The position numbers and the translations under genes are program-made. Positions 23,175 to 34,573 of a stretch of DNA of 64,000 nt are shown here, piece by piece. The notes under the pieces are model-generated. The model was not told the DNA's origin. It did not search any database and worked only from the letters and a program-made list of their open reading frames with translations. This DNA is from Terebella lapidaria (Eukaryota; Annelida; Polychaeta; Terebellida; Terebellidae): positions 11,477,953-11,541,952 of the forward strand of contig OX424565.1 in assembly GCA_949152475.1 (NCBI GenBank), in the 5' to 3' direction. Within the stretch, counting starts at the first letter, position 1. Each line of letters begins with the position of its first letter.

Positions 23175-23270
23175 CCAATACATACACCACTCCCGTTACT
23201 CCACTACATACACCACTCCCTCTTCAAAATTACATACATAACTCGCCACTCCATTCATACACCACTCCCA
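23175..23270 (+). repeat. Degenerate CATACACCACTCCC repeat
   Basis: CATACACCACTCCC occurs at 23,181, 23,207 and 23,256 within CA/CT-rich sequence. It supplies the N-terminal part of the open frame 23,102-23,584, which is therefore probably not real protein. Confidence 0.7.
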
Positions 23271-23590
23271 TCTGTTGGATTAAGAGTACAGTCCAATTAA
23301 AACCGGACAACCCAGATCAAAAGATACACACCAGATCAAGAGATGGACCCAACATAACAGCACTACGGCTAGGCACTGGGCCAACACGTATGAGCCTAGA
23401 CACTTCGGAGGAATTTGCAACTAGTAACAATGAAACCAACATTACAGAACCACAGAATGATCTTCCACCCAACATGGTGGCAACACATGATCCCGGGCTG
23501 CCTCGGACTCAACATGAATCATTCCAGGTTACTCAGGATTGCAATAACTTCCTGGATCGTGTCAGGAAAACACAACAAATCTGATCATAC
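23271..23590 (+). pseudogene. Z-family coding-like fragment, copy 2
   Basis: Counterpart of 15,851-16,235. The frame runs to a stop at 23,582 and contains NITALRLGTGPTRMSLDTS and the C-terminal VTQDCNNFLDRVRKTQ. In copy 1 the C-terminal part sits in a different frame, so copy 2 may preserve the ancestral reading better. The function is unknown. It adjoins the R1 Q segment directly. Confidence 0.35.
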
Positions 23591-24864
23591 ATGTATTAAC
23601 TTCCATTCAATTCCGCTACAGCATCAGGATATCAGTATTAGTCATGGGATGTCGTACACCTCCAAACATATTTGCCTTGAACTAGACCACAGCTGCAGTA
23701 TGCCATTACCACCCTTTTGGGGGATCCATTTGTGCAATGTTCAATGACTATAGCATTCAAACAGCGAACAGTACCAGTTTGCAATGGGAAACTTGAATAG
23801 TTGAAATATAATATATGTAATCGCGCCAGGTGGTTGTCATATGAATATTGGATTCTCCACCAACTGTGAAGACGTTCACACTGGGTTCTCTGCCACCTCA
23901 ACAAAAGCTGCATCCCTCATCACAAGCATTTAGTGTCAAACAATCAAACAGAGAATCGACAATCAACACCGACTAGATCTTTTCAAGAAGTTTCACAATA
24001 CTTCATACAACAAATTGACATATTAATACGGCGACTGGTACCAGTATTATACATATATGCGAACGCTTTGCACCACGGGTCACTGATCTAATTCCTTCCA
24101 AGGCTGTTTACCAACTCATGTAAGACTAAAGTCAACGAGACGAATACTACTCCAACCCGGGTGACTGATTATGGCATAGTTGGACATGGTAATACTTCGC
24201 ATCTTGGTGATGCGAATAAAAAATACATGCTTCAACTTGACCACCTATGATGATAGAGTTGTGAATAGAGATTAGGTGCCTTTATTTACAATAGAAACAA
24301 ATCCTTCAGAATACAGGGAATGCCAAACATATTCGAGAAATTGCATTTGACTATAAACAACGGTGAAACACTGATAAACAGTACGCTAGACTAGAGATAC
24401 ATTTTTGGAAGATTATGGGGAGGAGGGCGTGGGGGTGAAAACCAGACACATGTATATAATACGTATTTGAGAAACTTTTCTCAGAAGCTAATACTCCACC
24501 TTGGATTGGTGAAACCTTCTTTCCTCTGAACCCGCTTTCACAAATATGTTTTACAATATTCCCGTCAAGGGATCAGATTTCTATGATGTCACTACAAAAC
24601 CCGACATGGATTACACCCGAAATGGGAACAAAACCAAACAACACAGTACATCCAATATCACACTGACGTCATCAGACAATGTGTGCTGAATATACCGGTC
24701 ATGTGAATTATATGCGCTCACCACAATAATCTGAAAATAATCATATGTAATGGGAAAAGTGATCACTTTCAACTTCGTCTTTAATCTCGAAGCCATGATT
24801 TGAAGCACCCTTACGCTATTATTACTCCAACAGTAACTTTTATGCATGTCATATTAGCACGTTC
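23591..24864 (+). repeat. R1 plus-strand unit, copy at 23.6 kb
   Basis: Q remnant (internal deletion, GGATCC at 23,722), then R and S segments matching 17,480-18,770. A gap near 24,720 removes the ATTAGTATGCTAACGC landmark. It continues into a V block exactly as the 18.77-20.63-kb junction does once the TIR element there is removed. Confidence 0.85.
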
Positions 24865-25985
24865 ACTATTTTGGCTGAAAATAAACACGCCAGATTTGCC
24901 AGGTATATTCATATAAATTGTGTTTGTGCACTTGATTACTATTATATTATTATGTATATTAACGTCCTGCGACAATCAACTATTACATGATTTTTCTAAA
25001 AATTATCTGTTTTGAAAAAAAAAACACTATATTCGAATGCTTTATGCATGCACATGTAAATATATATACATATGTACATGTTTAAGTGAGGGATCGTGAT
25101 AAACAGCCAATAAACATACTGCTAAGTTTATTGTGTAAATATATTTGATTTCATTTGAAATATCAGCTATTACCATCTGGTGAGGTGGGTCCTATAATGT
25201 GGTCACTTCTGTAATCAGGTCAGTATGTACTTGTTCCAGAGGTTGATCTTAATGCTGGAGTTCTACTGTATATTCGTTTCATCTGATCCGTGTACAACTG
25301 CATCTATACGAAGAATACGTATGTAGTAAACATACTTGTCGATCTGTTACCATCAGCATAATATCATTAAACATGCACCATAGTGAAACCAATATTTACA
25401 CCCACCTGTGATAAGTAATGTATAAACATGAAAGACGGAAGTCTGATTGTCTATGTATTGTACTATATCATTTCTAATTTAATAACATTACGAACTATGT
25501 GGCCCGGAAACCTTACGGTTCAATGCATATACAAGAAAAATCGGAGATCTGATCTCGGTACATGCTCGATTGAATATACTCCCTATTTGATTGGCGGAGA
25601 ATTGTTCCGAAGGCTAGTTTCTTAGGTTCAGGCTACTCTACATACATTATATCCAATGCATTTTCAGTCAATATATCCTCGATATCATGGCGATTTTTTC
25701 TCCTTTGATGTCTCACTCGTGACGAGAGAGCCCACCATGTCACGGATTTCCACATTCAGCCCTGTGCCGTCAGGCATGACAGGAAACAGCGTCCTCCCAC
25801 GAAGGATCTTTTATTGGGACGGGACGATGATCTGTGCTGTCGTTACTACGTTATTTCATACTACCACAAGTATCCGACTGATATCTTGGGCTACATATGT
25901 CCCAACCATATTCTGTAAGGTAAGTTCTTGTTGGAATGTGTTTGTTTTGACTGTTGATGTTTAGGAGATGATATGGTAACTCTAA
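24865..25985 (+). repeat. V block, copy 1
   Basis: Matches 20,630-21,390 and, from 25,185, 26,998-27,780. The latter pair is a tandem duplication with a period of about 1.81 kb. The conserved core CGTGACGAGAGAGCCCACC is at 25,718. Relatives occur in the X blocks at 37.2-37.55, 47.9-48.2 and 56.46-56.8 kb. Confidence 0.85.
25668..25919 (+). other. Exon-like segment, 84 codons, phase 0-0
   Basis: An acceptor TTTTCAG (25,661-25,667) and a consensus donor AAG|GTAAGT (25,920-25,925) bound 252 bases that are open throughout. The segment includes DVSLVTREPTMSRISTFSP and WATYVPTIFCK. The 27.5-kb copy keeps the acceptor but has a one-base deletion and no donor. On the opposite strand the core is also open (MVGSLVTSETSK), so the coding strand is undecided. 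No protein family recognised. Confidence 0.2.
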
Positions 25986-25989
25986 TGAT

Positions 25990-26225
25990 AATCACCCATT
26001 ACCACCAAAACATCCATATTTAGATGATGCCAATAGCAAACGTAAAATACAACATTTTCGAACAGAAACGAAGCCCGACCAAACAGGTAATCAAAAGTTG
26101 TCCTCAGGGCCAGACAGTGTGTGAAATGTATTTGTTTATACTACACACCTGATGTAATTACTATACAGCTGCCCAACAACCTATAAAAAAAGATTAATAA
26201 CAAGTACCTAAGTGCTTAATCACAA
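25990..26225 (-). repeat. H-family dispersed repeat, decayed
   Basis: Recognisable by CATTACCACCAAAACATCCA, GTAAAATACAACATTTT and ACACCTGATG. The short ORF is broken here and part of the hairpin is lost. Confidence 0.7.
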
Positions 26226-26697
26226 GAAAAAAGCTATCGAGACAATGGTACCTCGTGGACAGATTCAACGTCCGTAAGCAGTGACACCGGCTTAGTCCAA
26301 AGATATCATTTTTGATATTTTATGAGTAGATATCGAGGACATACATAAGTAAAATGTGGGGGTAGACATTTGTCCGGCTGCTTTCTAAACATTACAATAT
26401 ATCAACCTGTGTTGTAGAGGGAATACGACAATGGAAATGTAAACGCCATTTTACAGAATCATTTGGGTGGAAAGAATTATAGTTCATACAGCTGTATTAT
26501 TAACCAGCAATGTTCATTTATTAAACAATGTGGAATGAAAGCTAGATCGTCAACATAGACGAAAATAAACTTTCTGTTCGACGAATAGATTGTTTTCAAC
26601 ACAAAAGTATTAAATGTCAGTGAAATTGTGTCTTAATAGGTAGTGATGTTTCTTAGTCAGACATGTCATTTAAACTATTGTGAAACAATTAAGAAGG
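26209..26697 (+). repeat. Tandem-duplicated segment, left copy
   Basis: Matches 28,011-28,490 closely, for example GACACCGGCTTAGTCCAA and CATTTGTCCGGCTGCTTTC. It forms the end of the 1.81-kb duplicated unit that starts with the V block. No gene is visible. Confidence 0.85.
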
Positions 26698-26997
26698 TGG
26701 ATCAGAAATGAGCTGCTTCGGGTCATGATTAGTTGAGACGATACGTTGCTACGGAACATTTCATATCTTGGCCCTCCTTCAAAACCCTCGATCCACCCAC
26801 CCCAGATCAGGCATTCATAAACTCTCCAAGACCATGAAATTGGTCCAAGGAGAGCCCTAGAACACACCATTGGGGATGCATGAACCTTCAGCGCCTGGGG
26901 CCTTTGAGCGGACCCCAGACCCCCGGTCAACATAGGCTCGCCGCTCTTCGGTCAAAGGTTTTGCCCCCCCCCCCCTCCCCCTCCCAAAATCCTATAC
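26698..26997. other. GC-richer insertion with poly-C12
   Basis: Sequence unlike its surroundings, with GACCCCAGACCCCCGGTC and C12 at 26,964-26,975. It lies exactly between the two tandem V units. It is perhaps a fragment of another dispersed repeat. The frame at 26,670-26,933 (minus) has no recognised homology. Confidence 0.5.
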
Positions 26998-27780
26998 CCA
27001 ACCCTGGGGTCTTATAATGTGGTCATTCCTATAATCAGGCCAACATGCTTGTTCCAGAGGCTAACCTTAATACTGGAGTGTTACTGTATATTCGTTTCAC
27101 CTGATCCGCGTACAACTGCATCTATACGAAGAATACGTATGTAGTAAACTTTCTTGTCGATCTGTTGCCATCAGCATAATATCATCAAACACGCACCATA
27201 GTGAAATCAATATTTACACCCACCTGTGAAAATAAATTTATAAATATGAAAGGCGGAAGTCTGATGTCTATGTAATGGACTATGAATGTCTATATAATAA
27301 CATTAAGAACTATGTGGCCCGGAAACATTACGGTTCAATGAATATACAAGAAGAATCGGGGATCTGATCTCTGTACATGCTCGATTGAACATACTCCCTA
27401 TTTGATTGGCGAAAAATTGTTCCGAAGGCTAATTTCTTAGGTACAGGCTACTCGACATATATGCATATCCAATACATTTTCAGTCAATATATCCTCGATA
27501 TCATGGCGATTTTTTCTCCTTTGATGTCTCACTCGTGACGGGAGAGCCCACCATGTCGCGGATTTCAACATTCAGTCATGTGCCGTCGGGCATGACAAAA
27601 ACAGCGTTCTCCCACGAAGGGTCTTTTGTTGGTACGGGACAATGGTCTATGCTGTCGTGACTACGTTCATTTCATACTACCACAAGTATCCCAGTGATAT
27701 CCTACATATGTCCCAATCGTATTCTATTCTTTTAGGAATGTGTTTGTGGTGATTGTTGATGTTTACGAGATGATTTGTAG
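26998..27780 (+). repeat. V block, copy 2
   Basis: Tandem copy of 25,185-25,985. The plus-strand frame is broken by a stop near 27,340 and a one-base deletion near 27,600. Confidence 0.85.
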
Positions 27781-27784
27781 ATCC

Positions 27785-28045
27785 GATGATAATTATCAAC
27801 CTGTTACCACCATGTCAACCAGATTTAGACGATGACAATAGCAAAGGTAAAATACAACATTTTCGAACAGAAAAGAAGCCCGACCGTAAAGTTAATCAAA
27901 AGTTGTCTTCTTGGACAGACAGTTTATGAAGTGTAGTTGTTTCTACTAGCAACCTATGAAAATACTTAGTAATTTAGAAACCCGAAACAAACCGCATGAA
28001 CAAGATTAATGACAAGTACCTAAGTGCTTAATCACAAGAGAAAAA
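27785..28045 (-). repeat. H-family dispersed repeat, decayed
   Basis: Same position relative to the V block as 25,990-26,225. Contains GTAAAATACAACATTTTCG and GACAAGTACCTAAGTGC. Short ORF lost. Confidence 0.7.
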
Positions 28046-28490
28046 GCTATTGAGACAATGGTACCTCGGGGACAGATTCAACGTTCGCCAGCAATGACAC
28101 CGGCTTAGTCCAACGATATCATTTGGATATTTTATGAGTAGATATCGAGGACATATATAAGTAGAATGTGGGGGTTGACATTTGTCCGGCTGCTTTCTAA
28201 ACATTACAATATATCAAGCTGTGTTGTAGAGAGAATACGACAATGGAAATGTATACGCCATTTTACAGAATCATTTTGGTGGAAAATTATAGTTCATACA
28301 GATGTATTATTAACCAGCAATCTTCATTTATTAAACAAATTGATTGTGGAATGAAAGAACTAGATCGTCAACATAGACGAAAATAAACTTTCTGTTCGAA
28401 GAATAGATTGTTTTCAAAGTGATGTTTCTTAGACAGACTTGTCATTTAAACTATTGTGAAACAATTAAGAAGGTGGATCAGAAATGAGAT
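28046..28490 (+). repeat. Tandem-duplicated segment, right copy
   Basis: Second copy of 26,209-26,697. Small deletions distinguish it, for example loss of the sequence after TTGTTTTCAA. Confidence 0.85.
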
Positions 28491-28499
28491 TACAGGTTA

Positions 28500-28965
28500 A
28501 CCTCGAAGCTTCGTCTACGCCCACCTGGTATCGATCTCATGTTGTTGAACGGTTGTGTGGGATTGCCCGATGTATTGTAGTGAAAATAACAGCTTTTGTT
28601 AATTTAATTAAAAAGTGATCTGCAACTTCGTGCTATCAATCAACCAGTACATTGCTTTCGGGACATGTGCATTTCCGATACCCTTTGTACTGGTATGAAC
28701 GGGCACTCAGCAGGTTGTGAAAATAATTCATCCCATTTGGAAAATTGTTCTGAAGTGACGCAATATGAATCCAAGTCGTGAACACAGACATGATTGTGCA
28801 CAATGTACCGTCATCAGCCACATGGACGCGTGGTCTCGGAAGAGTACTACATTTGCCACACAATACTCACCTTCCTAAGGACAATTTCCTATATAAAGAT
28901 CGATACTTCATCCATTGTCTCGATATAGTATTACTTGAATTTCCAGTTTCAGTTTATTCAGTATT
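28500..28965 (+). repeat. A block, divergent copy 0
   Basis: Matches the A blocks at 39.3, 40.65, 49.95, 51.3 and 58.55 kb. Markers are CCGATGTATTGTAGTG, ACAGCTTTTG and GTCATCAGCCAC. It is more diverged than the others. A further part of the same block appears at 30,235-30,480 beyond inserted repeats. Confidence 0.75.
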
Positions 28966-29027
28966 ACTTGAAGTTTCAGTTTCCAGTTTACTTGAATTTC
29001 AAGTTCTAGTAATTTGAAAGATATACC

Positions 29028-29190
29028 GTTACGAATAGACGTGGAATCAATACCCAGTATTAAGTATTTCGAGCAAACAAAACAGGGTCCGTTATCCAAT
29101 CTCATAGTCCGGGGACAGAAAGTCATATCAGGCATACGAAATGAGGGAAAACAAAAATGACAGGGAAACTCATGAACCCCCATGAGTTTC
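29028..29190 (+). repeat. D-family dispersed repeat
   Basis: GGAATCAATACCCAGTATTA, GGGTCCGTTATCCAATCTC and CCGGGGACAGAAAGTCATAT recur at 47,394, 55,974 and 63,713. This copy and the one at 63.7 kb are longest, extending to AACTCATGAACCCCC. Confidence 0.85.
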
Positions 29191-29321
29191 ATGTCTGATT
29201 TCGGTGATTATGAGTTTAATGTCTGATTTCGGTGATTAGGGTCCGAACAATTTGCCCGTTTGTACCTAAATTTGGGTTGTCATAAATGACACAATAATGA
29301 CCTCATGTTGTATCTCTTTGA

Positions 29322-29664
29322 TGTAGTCCGCTCCAAACAGTGAGGGGAGTGGGTCAAAAAGTTTTTCAAAATAAATGACCGTATTAACAAAATCTAGAGC
29401 TTCAAAATGACATATTTTATAGAGTAACTGATCAGCATCCTAAAACTGAAAAGAAAATAGGGGGTCACCGTATCCGTTTTCTTGGGAAACAAGATGCAAG
29501 ATGTGAATATGGGCAAAAAAATGTGTAAAAATACCATAAAATAAGTCATTTTAGTTAAAGTTTGTGATTTTTGATTGAATATGTCGAAGAATACAGCACG
29601 GTGACCCCCTATTTTCTTTTCAGTATTAGAATGCTGATCGGTTTCTCTATAAAATATGTTGCAC
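29322..29664. mobile_element. TTAA-type foldback MITE, right-truncated
   Basis: Left end ATGTAGTCCGCTCCAAACAG, both palindromic arms (GGGGGTCACCGTATCCG; CGGTGACCCCCTATTTTC), but the right terminus is missing after 29,664. Confidence 0.85.
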
Positions 29665-30234
29665 AATGTGTACTACTTTCCCATATGACACAAGAGTTGT
29701 ATGTTATGTGTGTCATCAGATTTTCTCATAAATGTGATTTCGCATGAGTGTGATTTGGGTATAACTTCGCCGTTTAATCGGACCCATTGTGCAATAGATG
29801 AGGTATTGTGGTATCCGTCATTGATAGTGTGTTGCCTGTCGAAAGCAGTACTACAAAAGTCTTACATGGGCTCGACAACTCGAGTCTGTTGATACGCCCA
29901 GCCACGATTCAAAACAATTGGCTTGTACAGAGGTATAGTGTTAGAAATCATACTTGCCCTATGTACAATCTTGTCCATACAAGTAAGGTAGGCTGGGCAA
30001 CTATGGTGATTAATTAACAGAACCAAGTTGTTTGAAACCAGTGGATATAATTTCATTGCATGTGGATCATTGAGTATCAGTGAGAATGGTGACCACCTCC
30101 AATCCTTGAATCCATTTACTTATATTCTCCATCACCCGTCGCATTAATAGTGACAAAAACCATACAGACAATTGTTAACAGTTGCTTTGTTATGATATAC
30201 CATATGTGCAATCCTATAACCAGGAGGTGTGGCT
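29665..30234. other. No recognised feature
   Basis: No long convincing frame, no repeat match noticed, no structural signal. Confidence 0.5.
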
Positions 30235-30770
30235 AGTTCACAAATACAATTGACAAATTATATTGGGATGGGCATAAAAAAACATTACTGAATTGATGGA
30301 TGGTGGCCAGACGACATGATTCAATTCACACTCCATGTTCAATGTCTATATGGTCAGGGAATATGTATCTACGGAGATGGTACTCTATCAACTACAATAT
30401 CATGATGGCCAAGTTAAGTTATCATCATTGTTTCATTCCTGCCTGAAACTGCACGTGGCTACATACTGTATCCAGGACCACAGCATGACATACCCCAAGT
30501 ATAAGTCCGGTTACAAAATGTGTGAGCTCTGCTCCTGTTCGTCCAAATTGTATAGAAAAACATGATTACGGTTTATTTGTGAATATTACCATTAATTTGT
30601 CTGGTCCTTGTTCACTGTACTGTGTTTTCACATATGGAACGGAGTTCCGTCTAAGAACTGAAGTCAGTCCGGAGTTAATCTATGAACTAGTCAGTTTGAC
30701 AAGTTACGTAAGTAAACTGACTTGAACATGTGTTTATAGATCGATCCCATACAGAAGAAACAGTGCAATG
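30235..30770 (+). repeat. Parts of R2 unit: A-block tail and pre-H segment
   Basis: 30,235-30,480 resembles 41,620-41,830 (TTGACAAATTATATTGGGATGG). 30,570-30,770 resembles 46,500-46,685 and 55,085-55,265 (CAGTCCGGAGTTAA, GTGTTTATAGATCGATCCC). A small hairpin TCAGTTT/AAACTGA is at about 30,692-30,721. This is a diverged, rearranged copy of the 39-59-kb unit. Confidence 0.7.
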
Positions 30771-31097
30771 CGGTTGAAACATCTCTGATACCATTACGAT
30801 ACATTACCATTTATACTATGCATATATATAAATGACGAATCAATATCAAATGGACAGGAAACTTTCCCGGCGTTTCTTGCATGAATTGTCTGCCATACAC
30901 ATGATGGGGGAAGCGGGTTCGATAACTTATTTGCACGTGTGCACCAATCTTTTGGTATTCACCGACTATTCACCTCAGTAATGTCCTTCTACTTTAGTTC
31001 ACGTGGTCATTCTAGCACATAGAGTGGACAACAGCGATCTAACAAAGATGGCTGTAGACCCATATTGCTTTATGACTTGCATACATAGGACACTGCA
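30771..31097. other. No recognised feature
   Basis: Sequence between the R2 fragment and the reverse-transcriptase relic. Nothing supported. Confidence 0.5.
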
Positions 31098-31975
31098 TAC
31101 ATAAGACACTGTTGATGTACATCTGCCCATCCTAACACACATTGTGAACCAGTCTTTGGGTGACGGAGCTGTACTCACACCTACGAAGTCGTCCATGGTG
31201 AAACCACTCCTTAAGAAGCCGGGACTGGACGCATCTTCAATGAAGAACTTTCGTCCAGTTTCAAATCTGAACTTTGTTGGAAAACTGGTGCAAAAAGTAG
31301 TTCAGAACCAGTTTGTCGACCACATGATCCAGAATAACCTGATGGAATCTAAGCAACCGGCGTACATGCGTTTCCACTGCACGGAAACGGCATTGATGAA
31401 AGTGACATCAGACATCAGCCGTCAACTTGACCAGAACAAAGCAGTACTTATGGTTCTGTTTGATCTCTCCTCTGCCTTTGATGCCATAAACCACACTCCA
31501 CTCATTGATCTTCTTCATGGTGTACGTGTTCAAATGCCTGACACAACAAGCTCCATCCTACCTCAGAGAGATGTTGTACACATACACTCCAGCACGGGCA
31601 CTGCAGTCCGCCTCTGACAGGTCTCTCCTGTGCCAGCCCACTGCACGCAAATCTATCGGCTCCAGGGATTTCAGAGTCATTGGACCTCAGCTCTGGAACT
31701 CTCTCCCCAGATTTGTTCGGGACTATCCATCTGTGGCCATTTTCAAACGTAGACTCAAAACTAATTATTTTAGCATCCATTTCTCATAGTTTTAATGTGA
31801 CTTGTGTGTTACTGTTTCCGTATCTAGTCATAGTCAAAGTCTAGTCTGTGTTTTTGTTTTATTGTATACATATATTGCCAGTGTTTATAGTGTATCTATC
31901 CATTGTGAAGTGTTCTGATATTGTGGAATGATAGAGCACTATGTAAAAAACGTGCATAATAATAATGACTTATCA
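31098..31975 (+). pseudogene. Non-LTR retrotransposon reverse transcriptase, internally deleted
   Basis: A CR1/L2/Jockey-like polymerase fragment. The first frame (about 31,098-31,617) carries the N-terminal RT region with KPLLKKPGLD, NFRPVSNLNFVGKLV and motif A (VLFDLSSAFDAINH). Close after motif A the sequence jumps to another frame (31,505-31,789) with the conserved C-terminal tail APSYL, YTPARALQSA, FRVIGPQLWNSLP and FKRRLKT. Motif B, the catalytic YADD/FADD box and the thumb are missing, so about half of the RT has been deleted and the copy cannot be active. The 3' end (31,790-31,975) has GAGCACTATGTAAAAAACG and a short ATAATAATA tail typical of such elements. The 5' half is absent. Confidence 0.9.
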
Positions 31976-33015
31976 CGCTATCCCGTTTGGTGTGAAGATA
32001 ATTATCGCCAGATGTCTGTGATATTCAAATTGCTTGGACCTTGATCACCAATTTTGAATTTTTGTCCAACCTTAACATACCGATTGTGTAAATTTTGTCC
32101 ATGGATTTTGAGTTTAGTCTTGGGAATTGTTTGGTGTTTGGCATCATACTTGGCTTGTAACTTTCTGTATATGGATCTATACGGATTTTCCGATTAATAT
32201 GCCCAAACGTTAATCATTCATGGATCGAATCGAGCAATGTTAATAGAAACTCTTCAGCACTGACCAGTCGATGACCAAAAATACTCATTTTGCTATGAAT
32301 GGAAATATGCTTTATTCATATACCACGTGCATATTTCACGTGTATTCTCATGATGTTACTCCGGATCATGGCGAGAATGTGTACGTTTCAAATGGGCATC
32401 ATAAACAATATATTTCTCAACTACAAACTATTTGGCTTGTATAAATTACCAATACCAATACACAATTTTCTGTGGATAAATACATTACATCATGTCATGT
32501 GGAATTGAGTATGAATGAATTATCTTATCAAAACATATAAAGGTAATGCTCGCCGTGGCGATAGAATGACAATTCTGGAGACAACGAGGTATTAACTGTT
32601 TATTTGGCCGCAATAAATTACCACTTGGTGGGAGCAGTGTATTTTGCTTCACCCCGGAGACCAGCAAACAATACACATCTGCTCATCCCACGAGATTCGA
32701 AACACAGCTAACTACATTTCATTCTGACGTTATTGTCCGGGGAGGGGGGGGGGGTTATCTACTGATACGCGCTAACTTCGTGAAACGTCAGCTTTTAGAT
32801 CAACATCTTTCAGCTAATACGCAAGAAACAAAGGCGAAAAATCGGAAACTGACAATAGTGGGACAATCATACGATTACACCTGCATATATATGTATCAGT
32901 AGATGTGTCAGAGATGACGTAAGTGTGAATTGGGCATGAGGGTGATATCATTGGACATATATGCTCAGCTTTCTGAAATATCAATTGGCAAATCACAGGT
33001 TAGTCCTTGTTGTAA
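31976..33015. other. No recognised gene; poly-G11
   Basis: Only short frames, none convincing. G11 is at 32,744-32,754. No match to the R1 or R2 families noticed. Confidence 0.5.
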
Positions 33016-33295
33016 ATTGAATGAAGATTGAAAGACGGATTAAATGGCATCCATTCAGTGGGCCCATATATTTGTAATGGCGGGTGCGGATTTATTAGAC
33101 TTTTTTCGTGTCGGGGTTATTTCGAGGGTGTTTCGGGGGTACTTCGGGGTGAAGTACCGCGGTCAAGTGAGTAGGGGTTTTTGCGCATTGAAGCGTGGCG
33201 AATATAACTCAGATTCATTAATCAGCGCCTGTTAGGCCACACAAAATAGAACCGAACTCTAGCAGAGGTATGCTATACTGAATTTTCTTTTATCT

Positions 33296-33470
33296 CTAAT
33301 CAGGATTAAAAGGGTGTCAGACGGATTAAATGAGATGTTTCCCGTTGTCGCGCAGTGTTCATGGGAAGCATACTAAAGTCGGCCCAAATACCGTACATTA
33401 TTCCTTATTACTACTCGTCCAATGAAAACATACCATTTAATCCGTCTCGCACCTTTTTAATCCTTATTGA
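33296..33470. mobile_element. 175-bp MITE with GGATTAAATG ends, nested
   Basis: AGGATTAAAAGGGTG...GACGGATTAAATG at 33,301 pairs with CATTTAATCCGTCTCGCACC...AATCCTTATTG at 33,434. It uses the same terminal sequence as the larger element in which it sits. A third, partial terminus is at 33,537. Confidence 0.7.
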
Positions 33471-34557
33471 ATATAGAGGAAGGCGCAGGATTTGATACTT
33501 GGGCGCATGTAGCGCAGCTTACTTTTTCTTCTAAATTCAATGAAGATTAAAAATGTGCCAGATTGATTAAATATGGTATACATCAAATGGGTGAGTAGTA
33601 TTAACAGATTGCGCCCCACAGGCTTAGACAACCCTGAACATATCACCTTTTGTAAATTTTATTGCTAAAATATAATATATTTCACCTAAGGTATCTGTTA
33701 TTTGCTCTTTCAGTCACTTTCATCTTTGTATGCACAAATAACATCAGACATTCAGAAATCGTGCAAAATCAGAATACTTTATTAATATTGGGCGAAACAC
33801 GCTAAAGTAATTTGCAGGGGAAAAGTAATGGAGTGCGAAAATTAACATGACAATGGTGAAATATGGTTGGTGATTGTATATTGGTCACATCAGTTCCATT
33901 GCAACCAGTTACTTTCATGTGTTTCACCAATGGAACACGAGTTGGTGACATATGAAAAAATGTGTAACATTTCTATATTTATTTAAGTTTGTTGGTATAA
34001 TTTGTCGATTTCACCAGAATAAACCTTCTGGTGTGATTTTGAGATACTTTTCTATAAAGTAAAGACAGGGGATTCACTATTATAGACCGCCCGTAATAAA
34101 CACATTTCTTACGACATTTCTATTTTCATGATTGTACGACTATTATAATGATACTCTCGTGTTTCTCAGTCTTAGACTTTCGGATCCATTGTATAGCTGG
34201 GTTCTGTTATAATGGGTGAATTGTAACAAAATGCCACAGGCATCCTCCTTAGGTAATATCGTCAGTGTTTGGCTAGTAAGCAATCGGCCAGTTTCATGAT
34301 TTGTGTGTGAAAAGTATAACCTGGAGCAAAATCAATGACACTGCGGTCATTAAAGTTATGTGTCTGTGGTTTTAACAGGGCTATCATTAGGCCTATAGGT
34401 TTATCACTCATCGAATTTGACCGTTCGTGACACTGATTTTGTAAGTATCATTCATGAATCACTCCTAAAATATGGATTTGTCTCTATCGATATCCATTCG
34501 TCAGTAGGCCTATACATATGTAACGTGAGACCAAAGAAATCAGTGATCCCCAAAAGT

Positions 34558-34573
34558 CCCCCCCCCCCCCCCC
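34558..34573. repeat. poly-C run, 16 bases
   Basis: Uninterrupted C16 followed by TAAAAAAGG inside the foldback element. Confidence 0.9.

Noticed and set aside
23102..23280. N-terminal part of the 160-codon frame
   Set aside because: Encoded by a degenerate CATACACCACTCCC repeat; only the part after about 23,280 matches the other Z copy.
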